From JBNJGB01 sp051747385 (lineage in GTDB: Bacteria; Myxococcota_A; UBA9042; PHBI01; JACKFB01): 8,729 nucleotides of DNA. This document shows positions 1 through 6,468 of this stretch, piece by piece. Under the pieces are notes generated by a model that saw only the letters and a program-made list of their open reading frames with translations, was not told the origin of the DNA and did not search any database. The position numbers and the translations under genes are program-made. Location of the stretch: contig JBNJGB010000068.1 in the NCBI GenBank assembly GCA_051747385.1, forward strand, positions 1 to 8,729, written 5' to 3'. How positions within the stretch are numbered: position 1 is the stretch's first letter; every line of letters begins with the position of its first letter.

Positions 1-1009
1 TGATGGGCAGGGAGAACTTGATCTGGAAGACGCTGAAGATGCCGATGGTGATGGCCACGTCGTGGACGAGGGCCGCCACCGCGCCCGGCGCAAACCGGAA
101 GTCGAAGCGCAGGCTGATGTAGATGAGGATGCCGATGATGGCGTAGAGCACGGCGAGCAGGCCGTTGTTGAGCAGGTCCTGGCCCACCGACGGCGACACG
201 GCCGTGGACGACTCGACCTGCTTGAAGGCGTCGCCGAACTCCGCGGCCAGGCGCTGCTCCACCTCGGCCTTCAGGGCCTCCACCTTTACGGTGAAGCGGG
301 CGCCCTCCTTGCCCTCGAGCATCTCCTCGAGCTTCTTCTGCCAGGCCTCCTCGGACAGGACGAGGTCCCGGGCGGCCATGTCGTCGTCGCCGCTCTCCCG
401 CTGCTCCTGGAGGATCATGTTCATCTCGCCGATCCGCGAGATCTTGAACTGGCGGCCGAGCTCCGACTCGACCGAGACCTCCTCGAAGCCCATGGCGGCG
501 AAGGCCTCGTGCAAGGCCTGCTTGCGCTCCAGGACGGGCACGTCCTCCGGGAAGGTGAGGTAGAAGGTGTCGGCGCCCTCGGCCGGGAGGCTGACCCGGG
601 TCTCCTCCCCGAACTGCTCCTTCAGGCCGGCCTGGATCTCGCTCCGCTTGTCCTCGGTGAGGAAGGACGTGATCTCCGTGTAGACGAGGTAGCGGTGGGT
701 GGGGCCGCCGACCTCCTCCTCCGCCGTGACGCCCACGTCGAAGTCCTGGACCGTGACCTGCGTCTCCTCGTCGCCGGTCTCGTCGATCACCATCTGGTGG
801 ATGGTGTCGCGCAGGCGCGAGCGCTCGACCTGCGCCTCTTCGTCGAAGGAGACGATGACGGCGCTGCCGCCGGCGAAGTCGATGCCCTGGTTGAGGCCCA
901 GGACGGCCACCGAGATGAGGCTGGCGGCCACGACGATGCCGGAGAGGATGCCCGCCTTCCTGCGGGCCCCCATGAAGTCGACGCTGATGTCGGGCGGGAT
1001 GATCTGCAT
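1..1009 (-). CDS. secF: Protein translocase subunit SecF (3' end cut by window edge)
   Basis: SecF is the inner-membrane partner of SecD. Together they use the proton motive force to pull preproteins through SecYEG. I translated 336 residues before the window edge cuts the gene. An N-terminal cytoplasmic stretch is followed by membrane segment 1 (about 19-39) and the conserved GIDFAGG motif at 42-48. A very long periplasmic region then runs to the VSPSVG motif at 271-276, followed by membrane segment 2 (about 281-298), the conserved LRFDFRFAPGAVAALVHD stretch, and membrane segment 3. The periplasmic part is about 225 residues against about 85-100 in E. coli SecF, and it looks like two copies of a beta-alpha-beta-beta-alpha-beta unit. 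The usual VGP glycine is serine here. The ATG start has a Shine-Dalgarno (GAGGA) overlapping the secD TGA stop, 7 nt away, so the two are almost certainly co-transcribed and coupled. The last three membrane segments and the stop lie outside the window. Confidence 0.95.
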   Translation of the reverse strand, partial: MQIIPPDISVDFMGARRKAGILSGIVVAASLISVAVLGLNQGIDFAGGSAVIVSFDEEAQVERSRLRDTIHQMVIDETGDEETQVTVQDFDVGVTAEEEVGGPTHRYLVYTEITSFLTEDKRSEIQAGLKEQFGEETRVSLPAEGADTFYLTFPEDVPVLERKQALHEAFAAMGFEEVSVESELGRQFKISRIGEMNMILQEQRESGDDDMAARDLVLSEEAWQKKLEEMLEGKEGARFTVKVEALKAEVEQRLAAEFGDAFKQVESSTAVSPSVGQDLLNNGLLAVLYAIIGILIYISLRFDFRFAPGAVAALVHDVAITIGIFSVFQIKFSLPI

Positions 1010-1016
1010 CGGTTCC

Positions 1017-2828
1017 TCAGATCGACAGGGTCTCGGGACGGCGCGTCTCGAGGTACCAGTTGAAGATGCGGCGGCAGACGTAGACCGCGGTGAAGACCGA
1101 GCAGACGATGCCCATGAGCAGGGTCACCGCGAAGCCTCGGATGGGCCCGCTCGTGTAGTTCAGCAGGATGACCCCGGCCAGGGCGGTCGTCACGTTGGCA
1201 TCCAGGATGGTGGACCACGCCTTGGCGTAGCCGCTCTCCACGGCCGGGCGGGGACCCCGCCCGCTGCGTACCTCCTCGCGGATGCGCTCGAAGATGATGA
1301 TGTTGGCGTCCACGGCCATGCCGATGGTCAGGATGATGCCCGCCATGCCCGGCAGCGTGAGCGCCGAGTTGAAGCTGACCAGCAGCGCCAGGATGAGGAG
1401 CAGGTTCAGCACCAGGGCCGTCACGGCGAAGACGCCGGAGACCTTGTAGTAGATCATCATGAAGATGATGACGACGAGGCTGCCCACGAGGATGGACATC
1501 TTCCCGGCCTGCACCGAGTCGTGGCCCAGGCTGGCGCCCACCTCGTGGTCGTGGACCTTGTAGACCGGGGCCTGGTAGGCGCCCTGGTTCAGGACCGTCG
1601 CCAGGGAGCGCGCCTCGGCGAGGACCTGCTGCGGACCGCGGTTGCCGCCCATGGTGATCTTCACCCGGCCGCCGGGGATCTTCTCGTTGATGACCGGCGC
1701 CGACTCGACCGTCTCGTCGAGCATGATGGCCATGTACTCGCCGACGTTCTTCTCCGTGAGGTCGGCGAAGATGCGGCCGCCCTCGGCGTCCAGGTCCAGG
1801 CTGGCGTAGGGCATGCCCTTCTCGTCGTAGAGCACCTGGGCCCGGGCGAGGTTCTTGCCCGACAGCTCCACGGGGCCGTGCAGGTACTGGGTCCGCCAGT
1901 AGCGCTCCGAGACGATGTTGCCGTCGGCGACCTCCACCAGCTCGTAGCCGACCACGTGGTCGTCGGGCACGTCGAGGCTCCTCACGAAGCGGATGATGGC
2001 CGACTTGCGCTCGGCGCGGAGATACGGGCCGGTGCTGCTCTGGGGCACCAGCTCGAGGCTCGCGGCGCGCTCCGGGTTCTCGGCCTTGTAGGCCTCCAGC
2101 TTGGACTCCTGCTCGGCGAAGAACTCGGACTCGTCGTCCACCATGCGGAAGGTAAGCTGGGCCGTCTGGCCGATGCGCTGCCGGACCATGTCCATCTGGT
2201 CCTTCCCGACGCCCGGGATCTGGACCACGATGTCGCTCTCGCCCGCGACGCGGACGTCCGGGTCCACCAGGCCGAAGGCCTCGACGCGGCCGGCGATGAG
2301 CTGGCGCGTCTTCTTCACGGCCTCGCTGCGGATGGTCTGGACCTCCTCGGGCAGGAGCTTGAGGTCGTAGGTGGTGTCGTCCACCACCGCCATCTCGTAG
2401 CGGGGGTCCACGTCGGCGAGGACGTCCTCGGCCATGGTCTCGGCCAGGTCTCCGCTGTCGAACTCCACCCGGATGGTGTCGTAGTCCGGGATGGAGGTGC
2501 CGATGCGCTCCCGATAGGCCTCGAGCTCCTCGTCGGAGAGGTCCGCGACGTTCTTGTTGTCGCGCTCGGCCATCTCCTCGACGAGCTGCTGGCGGATCGA
2601 GTCACCGAGCTTCCGCCCGTTGTCCTCGATGGCCTTCTTCCAGTCGACCGTGTAGCGGAGCTCCAGCCCCCCCTGCAGGTCCAGGCCGTAGTTCAACTCC
2701 TTGCCGAAGATGCCCGTGTACCACTCGGGGAGCGAGTCCTTCCCCACGAACGTGGGCAGCGTGTAGAGCACGCTGAAGATGACGAGCGCCCAGACCGCGA
2801 TGGCGCTCCAGCGAGCCTTCTTTCCCAT
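1017..2828 (-). CDS. secD: Protein translocase subunit SecD
   Basis: SecD is the large subunit of the SecDF export motor in the cytoplasmic membrane, acting late in translocation by proton-driven movement of its periplasmic head. The protein is full length at 603 residues. It has membrane segment 1 (about 8-28) and the conserved GLDLQGGLEL motif at 48-57. A large periplasmic region (about 60-440) contains the IVVQIPGV signature near 200 and the VESAPVINEKIPGGRVKI stretch at 374-391 that leads into the head domain. Five C-terminal membrane segments lie between about 445 and 588, including GMAVDANIIIFERIREE at 503-519 and DANVTTALAGVIL at 543-555, both carrying family-conserved Asp residues. 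The start ATG follows an AGGAAGGAG ribosome site at good spacing. It lies 67 nt after yajC and 7 nt before secF, as expected for a yajC-secD-secF operon. Confidence 0.98.
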   Translation of the reverse strand: MGKKARWSAIAVWALVIFSVLYTLPTFVGKDSLPEWYTGIFGKELNYGLDLQGGLELRYTVDWKKAIEDNGRKLGDSIRQQLVEEMAERDNKNVADLSDEELEAYRERIGTSIPDYDTIRVEFDSGDLAETMAEDVLADVDPRYEMAVVDDTTYDLKLLPEEVQTIRSEAVKKTRQLIAGRVEAFGLVDPDVRVAGESDIVVQIPGVGKDQMDMVRQRIGQTAQLTFRMVDDESEFFAEQESKLEAYKAENPERAASLELVPQSSTGPYLRAERKSAIIRFVRSLDVPDDHVVGYELVEVADGNIVSERYWRTQYLHGPVELSGKNLARAQVLYDEKGMPYASLDLDAEGGRIFADLTEKNVGEYMAIMLDETVESAPVINEKIPGGRVKITMGGNRGPQQVLAEARSLATVLNQGAYQAPVYKVHDHEVGASLGHDSVQAGKMSILVGSLVVIIFMMIYYKVSGVFAVTALVLNLLLILALLVSFNSALTLPGMAGIILTIGMAVDANIIIFERIREEVRSGRGPRPAVESGYAKAWSTILDANVTTALAGVILLNYTSGPIRGFAVTLLMGIVCSVFTAVYVCRRIFNWYLETRRPETLSI

Positions 2829-2855
2829 TGCGGGTTGCTCCTTCCTGATGGTCGA

Positions 2856-2872
2856 GGCCGCCGGCCGCGGCC
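2856..2872 (-). other. GC-rich hairpin between yajC and secD
   Basis: A perfect 6-bp inverted repeat GGCCGC/GCGGCC with a 5-nt loop sits in the 67-nt gap between the yajC stop and the secD start, just upstream of the secD ribosome site. There is no U tract, so it is not a standard terminator. It could act as a weak attenuator or mRNA stability element that lowers or protects secDF expression relative to yajC. In a genome this GC-rich such a hairpin can also arise by chance. Confidence 0.35.
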
Positions 2873-2895
2873 AGGGGGGTGGGTCCGACCGGGGA

Positions 2896-3303
2896 TCAGG
2901 CCGACGGGTTCTGGGCGAGCTGCTGCTCGGTCTCGTCGTTCGCGAGCCCGCCCACGTAGCTCCTCAGCACCTTGACGCGCGTGTTCTTCGCGATCTCGAG
3001 CGTGAGGACGTTGTCCTGGATCTCGACGATGCGCCCGAAGATGCCGGACGTGGTGATCACCCGGTCGCCGCGCTTCAGGCTCTCGATGAGCTTCTGGTGC
3101 TTCTTCCGCTGCTTCTGCTGGGGTCGGATCAGCAGGAAGTAGAACACCACGAACATCAGGACGATGAAGAGGATCTGGGTCCAGCCACCGCCGCCGCCCG
3201 GCGCCCCTTCGCCGCCCCCCGTGGGGGCCGCTCCACCACCGCCGCCGCCTCCGCCGCCCAGACCCTCCTGGGCGAGCACGAGCCAATGGAACATCCGATC
3301 CAA
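2896..3303 (-). CDS. yajC: YajC, Sec translocase accessory membrane subunit
   Basis: YajC is a small single-pass membrane protein that co-purifies with SecDF and SecYEG. The predicted protein is 135 residues. It has a short N-terminus, a glycine-rich stretch (about 14-40, including nine consecutive glycines), and a membrane segment at about 43-59 ending in the family signature FYFLLIRPQQK. The cytoplasmic SH3-like domain follows (LKRGDRVITTSGIFGRIVEI at 76-95, then NTRVKV). I chose the TTG start at 3303 because a GGAGG ribosome site (3310-3314) lies 6 nt before it. The in-frame ATG at 3294 would be 15 nt away, which is too far. The length fits bacterial YajC (about 85-135 residues). The gene stands directly before secD in the conserved order. 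Confidence 0.95.
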   Translation of the reverse strand: MDRMFHWLVLAQEGLGGGGGGGGGAAPTGGGEGAPGGGGGWTQILFIVLMFVVFYFLLIRPQQKQRKKHQKLIESLKRGDRVITTSGIFGRIVEIQDNVLTLEIAKNTRVKVLRSYVGGLANDETEQQLAQNPSA

Positions 3304-3309
3304 CAGGGG

Positions 3310-3314
3310 CCTCC
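3310..3314 (-). promoter_or_regulatory. Ribosome binding site that selects the yajC TTG start
   Basis: On the minus strand GGAGG ends 6 nt before TTG (3303-3301) and 15 nt before the first ATG (3294-3292). The usual 5-9 nt spacing therefore favours TTG initiation. This adds three residues (M-D-R) in front of the ATG-based protein. Confidence 0.6.
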
Positions 3315-3391
3315 GCGTCCTTGGGATTCCCGCTCAACCCCCTGAAATCTCAAACGAAATATGCAGATAGCAGGGCGTGCGCGGGCAGTAA

Positions 3392-3420
3392 GCGATAGCA
3401 GAGGGGGCGGGGAGGGTCAA
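3392..3420 (-). promoter_or_regulatory. Possible internal promoter for yajC-secD-secF
   Basis: In the 145-nt gap after tgt, the minus strand has TTGACC (3415-3420; five of six to the -35 consensus), a 17-nt spacer, and TATCGC (3392-3397; three of six to the -10 consensus). A second -10-like TATCTG lies at 3364-3369, and the surrounding 3340-3370 stretch is unusually AT-rich for this window. Transcription would start about 75-85 nt before yajC and give the Sec genes expression independent of queA-tgt. The -10 match is weak. Read-through from queA-tgt is also likely, since no convincing terminator follows tgt. Confidence 0.35.
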
Positions 3421-3448
3421 CCTGAATCCCTCCTCCCAGGGCGCCCTC

Positions 3449-4570
3449 CTACACCTCGACGCCCCGCGCGGCGAGAAACTCGTCGCTCCACGACTGGAAC
3501 GTCCCCTCCTCGATGCGGGCTCGCACGTCGCGCATGAGGTCGAGGAGGAAGTGCAGGTTGTGGAGCGTCGCCAGCACGGAGCCGAGGATCTCCCTGGACC
3601 GGTCCAGGTGACGCACGTAGGCACGGCTGAAGTTCCGGCACGTGTAGCAGGTGCAGCCCTCCACGATGGGCCGATCGTCGAGGCGAAACCGGGCGTTCCG
3701 GATGTTCATGTAGCCGTCGGGCACCAGCATCCGCCCCGTGCGCGCGTTCCGCGTCGGCAGGACGCAGTCGAACATGTCGACGCCGTGGCGGACCGCCATC
3801 ACCAGGTCCTCCGGCGTCCCCACGCCCATGAGGTAGCGCGGTTGCTCCGACGGGAGCATCTCGGCCGTCCACTCCAGGGCCGCCCAGGTCTCCTCGCGGG
3901 ACTCCCCCACCGACAGGCCGCCGATGGCGTAGCCCTCGAAGGGGAGCGCCAGGAGGTCGTCCGCCGACTTGCGCCGCAGGTCCCGGTCGAGGCCGCCCTG
4001 GACGATCCCGAACAGGGCGTTGTCCTCGCGGCGCCGGGCGTCGACGCATCGCCTCGCCCAGCGGGTGGTCCGCTCGACGGCCTCGCGCACGGCCCGCGGC
4101 TCCGCCCCGGCCGGCGGGCACTGGTCGAAGGCCATCACCACGTCGGAGCCCAGGGTCTCCTGGATGCCGATGGCCTTCTCCGGGCTCAGGAGGTGCTTCG
4201 AGCCGTCCAGGTGGGAGCGGAAGGTCACGCCGTCCTCGCCGACCTTCGAGATGTCCCGCATGCTGAAGACCTGGAAGCCGCCGCTGTCGGTCAGGATGGG
4301 GCCGTCCCAGCCCATCATCCGGTGGAGGCCGCCCAGCTTCTCGATCACGTCCATCCCGGGGCGCAGGTACAGGTGGTAGGTGTTGCCCAGGATGATCTCG
4401 GCGCCCAGGTCGCGGAGCTGCACCGGGGTCATGCCCTTCACGGTCCCCGCGGTCCCGACGGGCATGAAGACCGGCGTCTCCACGCTCCCGTGGGCCGTGT
4501 GGAGGCGCCCGCGGCGCGCGCGCCCGTGGGGGTCGTCAACGAGCAGCTCGAAGCGGAAGGCGCGGCTCAT
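3449..4570 (-). CDS. tgt: Queuine/preQ1 tRNA-guanine transglycosylase
   Basis: Bacterial Tgt exchanges the wobble guanine of GUN-anticodon tRNAs (Asp, Asn, His, Tyr) for preQ1, the first tRNA-level step of queuosine formation. At 373 residues it is full length. The sequence shows GSVETPVFMPVGTAGTVKGM (28-47), LGNTYHLYLRPG (61-72), and LTDSGGFQVFSM (93-104) with the general acid/base Asp95. It also has GIVQGG (188-193), GGLSVGE (217-223), and MFDCVLPTRNARTG (266-279), with the expected nucleophile Asp268. The zinc site is complete: Cys306, Cys308, Cys311 and His337. The ATG start overlaps the queA stop by 4 nt (ATGA), indicating translational coupling. The frame stays open far upstream through queA, but the family N-terminus begins at this ATG. 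No key residue is missing. Confidence 0.98.
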   Translation of the reverse strand: MSRAFRFELLVDDPHGRARRGRLHTAHGSVETPVFMPVGTAGTVKGMTPVQLRDLGAEIILGNTYHLYLRPGMDVIEKLGGLHRMMGWDGPILTDSGGFQVFSMRDISKVGEDGVTFRSHLDGSKHLLSPEKAIGIQETLGSDVVMAFDQCPPAGAEPRAVREAVERTTRWARRCVDARRREDNALFGIVQGGLDRDLRRKSADDLLALPFEGYAIGGLSVGESREETWAALEWTAEMLPSEQPRYLMGVGTPEDLVMAVRHGVDMFDCVLPTRNARTGRMLVPDGYMNIRNARFRLDDRPIVEGCTCYTCRNFSRAYVRHLDRSREILGSVLATLHNLHFLLDLMRDVRARIEEGTFQSWSDEFLAARGVEV

Positions 4571-5634
4571 CGGATCAGCATCCCGTCGCCGTAGCTGAAG
4601 AAGCGGTAGCCCCGCCGGACGGCCTCGCGATAGGCCGCCAGGATGCGCTCGCGTCCACAGAAGGCCGACACCAGCATGAGCAGCGTCGAGCGGGGCAGGT
4701 GGAAGTTCGTCATGAGCTGATCCACCACCCGGAAGCGCCAGCCGGGGCGGATGAAGATGTCGGTGGCGTCCTCGCACGGGACGACGCGACCCTCGCGCGC
4801 GGCCACGGCCTCCAGCGTCCGCACTACCGTGGTCCCCACGGCCAGGACCGGACGTCCCTCGGTGCGCGCACGCTCCAGCGCGGAGGCGGTCTCCTCGGGC
4901 ACCGAGAAACGCTCCGAGTGCATCCGGTGGTCCGCCAGGCGCTCGGTCCGGACGGGCAGGAAGGTCCCCGGACCCACGTGCAGCGTCAGCCGGGCCACCT
5001 CGCAGCCGCGGGCCCGGAGGGCGCCGAGGATCCCGTCGGTGAAGTGGAGCCCCGCCGTCGGCGCCGCCACGGAGCCCGGCTCGTCCGCGAACACCGTCTG
5101 GTAGCGCTCCACGTCGCCGTCGGTGGGGCCGTCCTCCCGCTGGATGTACGGGGGCAGCGGCACCTCGCCGTGGCGCTCGAGGAAGCCCCACAGGTCGTCC
5201 GCGCCCGGCAGGCGGACCCGATAGAGCCCCTCGCCGAGCACCGTCTCCACGGTCGCCTCGACGTAGCCGGGCAGGTGGACGGGCGTGCCGGACCGAAGCG
5301 GCTTGGAGGCGCGCCCCATGGCGATCACGCGCCGCGGATAGTCGCGATCGGCCTCCAGCACCAGGAGCTCCACCCGGCCGCCCGTGGGCTTCTGGCCGAC
5401 GAGGCGCGCCGGCACGACGCGGGTGTCGTTCAGGACGATCAGCTCGTCGCCCCGCACCAGGTCCGGCAGGTCGTCGATGCGCGCGTCGCCGGGCTCGCCC
5501 GCCTGCGCCCGCGACACCAGCATCAGGCGCGCGTCTTCGCGCCGGGTGGGCGGGATCTGGGCGATGCGCTCGGCCGGGAGCTCGAAGTCGAAGTCGTCGA
5601 CCCGAAGGTCGCTCTGTGGCGTCGGGCGCTGCAC
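4567..5634 (-). CDS. queA: S-adenosylmethionine:tRNA ribosyltransferase-isomerase QueA
   Basis: QueA transfers and isomerises the ribosyl part of S-adenosylmethionine onto preQ1-modified tRNA, giving epoxyqueuosine. It acts on the product of Tgt, encoded directly downstream. The 355 residues cover the whole family: DDFDFELPAERIAQIP (13-28), LNDTRVVPARL (68-78), GEVPLPPYI (156-164), and the signature DEPGSVAAPTAGLHFT (184-199). These are followed by LHVGPGTFLPVR (218-229), HRMHSERF (236-243), and LMTNFHLPRSTLLMLVSAF (307-325). The C-terminus ends in RFFSYGDGMLI. The start is GTG at 5634; there is no clear Shine-Dalgarno before it and no other start codon between it and the conserved N-terminus. 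As the first gene of the minus-strand cluster it probably has its own promoter in the upstream intergenic region. Confidence 0.97.
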   Translation of the reverse strand: MQRPTPQSDLRVDDFDFELPAERIAQIPPTRREDARLMLVSRAQAGEPGDARIDDLPDLVRGDELIVLNDTRVVPARLVGQKPTGGRVELLVLEADRDYPRRVIAMGRASKPLRSGTPVHLPGYVEATVETVLGEGLYRVRLPGADDLWGFLERHGEVPLPPYIQREDGPTDGDVERYQTVFADEPGSVAAPTAGLHFTDGILGALRARGCEVARLTLHVGPGTFLPVRTERLADHRMHSERFSVPEETASALERARTEGRPVLAVGTTVVRTLEAVAAREGRVVPCEDATDIFIRPGWRFRVVDQLMTNFHLPRSTLLMLVSAFCGRERILAAYREAVRRGYRFFSYGDGMLIR

Positions 5635-5811
5635 GGCCGAGGTGTCTACCGGACCCGGCGCTCGGAGACCAGCAAAAGGCCGCCTGCGGCCCCCGTCGTG
5701 ATCACGCCGATCGTTCCGGAGGGCCTCGGGAGTCCTCGTCGGGAGCGCTTTCAGCCCATGGTTGCGGGCTTCGCTGCGGTTTCGGGGCCCGCCGCCCGAC
5801 AGCCCGGGATC

Positions 5812-5840
5812 TCACAACTCACTGAAATCACACAAATGTG
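5812..5840 (-). promoter_or_regulatory. AT-richer patch with GTGA repeats, possible queA control site
   Basis: On the minus strand the tetramer GTGA occurs three times at 9- and 7-nt spacing (plus-strand TCAC at 5812, 5819 and 5828), next to a short CACA-AA-TGTG inverted repeat at 5831-5840. It is the most AT-rich patch upstream of queA. A poor promoter can be drawn here (TTGTGT and TGAGAT with a 15-nt spacer). A regulator site is possible but nothing identifies the factor. Confidence 0.2.
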
Positions 5841-5907
5841 GGCCATCCGTCGCCCGCTCGTAGCGCTCGAACCCTTGATCCACGGGCATTTCCGGCCCGA
5901 AACGGGG

Positions 5908-5937
5908 TTGACACCCGAGATCGGCCGTCCATACGAT
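5908..5937 (+). promoter_or_regulatory. Sigma70-type promoter for the HU gene
   Basis: A perfect -35 hexamer TTGACA (5908-5913), an 18-nt spacer, and TACGAT (5932-5937; four of six to TATAAT) point toward HU. Predicted transcription starts near 5944, leaving a leader of about 155 nt. A consensus -35 in such GC-rich DNA is notable and fits the high expression expected for a nucleoid protein. Confidence 0.65.
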
Positions 5938-6057
5938 GCGCCCGACGCCCGCAGAGGGCCCCAGATTCGCATGAAACAAGGGCTTCCGGGCGCTCGAGAC
6001 GGGGCGCCGACGGGAGGGGTTCATCCTCTCGGAGGGCACCTGTCGTCGTCACCCCGC

Positions 6058-6076
6058 GGCGGGCCCGAAGCCCGCC
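6058..6076 (+). other. Hairpin in the HU mRNA leader
   Basis: A perfect 7-bp stem GGCGGGC/GCCCGCC with a CCGAA loop ends 10 nt before the HU ribosome site (AGGAGGAG, 6087-6094). No U run follows, so it is not a standard terminator. It could stabilise the message or influence translation start. Chance formation is possible in this composition. Confidence 0.4.
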
Positions 6077-6099
6077 TTCACCACCCAGGAGGAGATCCC

Positions 6100-6372
6100 A
6101 TGACCAAGGCCGATTTCATCAGCGCGGTCAACGAGAAGGTCGACGGCCAGTCCAAGAAGGAGACGGGCGAGTTCATCGACGCCGTCTTCGAGACGCTGCA
6201 GGACGCCATCAAGGACGACGACCGGTTCACCTATCCCGGCTTCGGCACCTTCAAGGTCAAGGAGCGCGCCGCGCGCCAGGGCCGCAACCCGAAGACGGGC
6301 CAGACCATCCAGATCGCCGCGTCCAAGACGGTCGGCTTCAAGCCGTCCTCGAAGTTCAAGGAGTCCCTCTAG
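6100..6372 (+). CDS. hup: HU-family nucleoid DNA-binding protein
   Basis: HU proteins are small dimeric proteins that bend and compact DNA with little sequence specificity and assist replication, repair and transcription. The 90-residue product matches the usual size. Residues 1-45 form the two-helix dimerisation part (MTKADFISAVNEK at 1-13). GFGTFKVKERAARQGRNPKT (47-66) holds the start of the DNA-binding beta arm, with Arg62-Asn63-Pro64 at its tip, where the proline inserts between base pairs. QIAASKTVGFKPSSKFKE (71-88) completes the arm and the C-terminal helix. An excellent AGGAGGAG site lies 5 nt before the ATG. It is the only plus-strand gene in the window, has its own promoter, and ends at a strong hairpin. 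HU rather than IHF is favoured because it lacks IHF-specific extensions, but the paralogue (alpha or beta) cannot be assigned. Confidence 0.95.
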   Translation: MTKADFISAVNEKVDGQSKKETGEFIDAVFETLQDAIKDDDRFTYPGFGTFKVKERAARQGRNPKTGQTIQIAASKTVGFKPSSKFKESL

Positions 6373-6428
6373 GGCTCCCGCACCCGGGACCGTCCGGCCC
6401 CGGCCGGGCGGGTTCGGTTGCCACACAC

Positions 6429-6462
6429 AGCGCCCCGCCGGCCCCCGGGTCAGCGGGGCGTT
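6429..6462. terminator. Hairpin terminator between convergent HU and udg genes
   Basis: An 8-bp perfect stem CGCCCCGC (6431-6438)/GCGGGGCG (6453-6460), extendable to 10 bp by a G-T and an A-T pair, closes a 14-nt loop. On the plus strand TTCGTCGTT follows, a weak U-rich tail. It lies 57 nt after the HU stop and 7 nt past the udg stop on the other strand, so it can serve both transcripts. A smaller CCGGC/GCCGG hairpin precedes it at 6394-6407. Confidence 0.65.
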
Positions 6463-6468
6463 CGTCGT

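Larger units (their letters stand above)
5635..6099. other. Divergent intergenic region, queA to HU
   Basis: These 465 nt separate queA (minus) from the HU gene (plus) and carry no supportable gene. The 5' half is GC-rich with nothing recognisable. Around 5811-5840 there is an AT-richer patch with three TCAC tetramers, which may be part of the queA control region. A good promoter toward HU lies at 5908-5937, and the remainder is the HU leader with a hairpin at 6058-6076. I looked for tRNA-like and T-box/riboswitch-like features and recognised none. Short open frames here have no ribosome sites or family matches. Confidence 0.6.

Noticed and set aside
699..2975. 758-codon open frame on the plus strand, with other long plus-strand frames over secF, tgt and queA
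   Set aside because: These lie antisense to clearly conserved genes. They are the usual long antisense frames of GC-rich DNA, with repetitive Asp/His/Val/Leu-rich translations and no family resemblance.
3449..5191. 580-residue reading that would fuse an extra N-terminus to Tgt
   Set aside because: The extra 207 residues are queA read in another frame. The family N-terminus and the ATGA overlap place the tgt start at 4570.
5812..5840. CRP/FNR-type site upstream of queA
   Set aside because: TGTGA-like words are present but not as a TGTGA-N6-TCACA palindrome, so naming a CRP site is not justified.
4699..6372. 557-residue frame that includes HU at its C-terminus
   Set aside because: Everything before 6100 is antisense queA and intergenic DNA. 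HU has its own promoter, ribosome site and canonical ATG.
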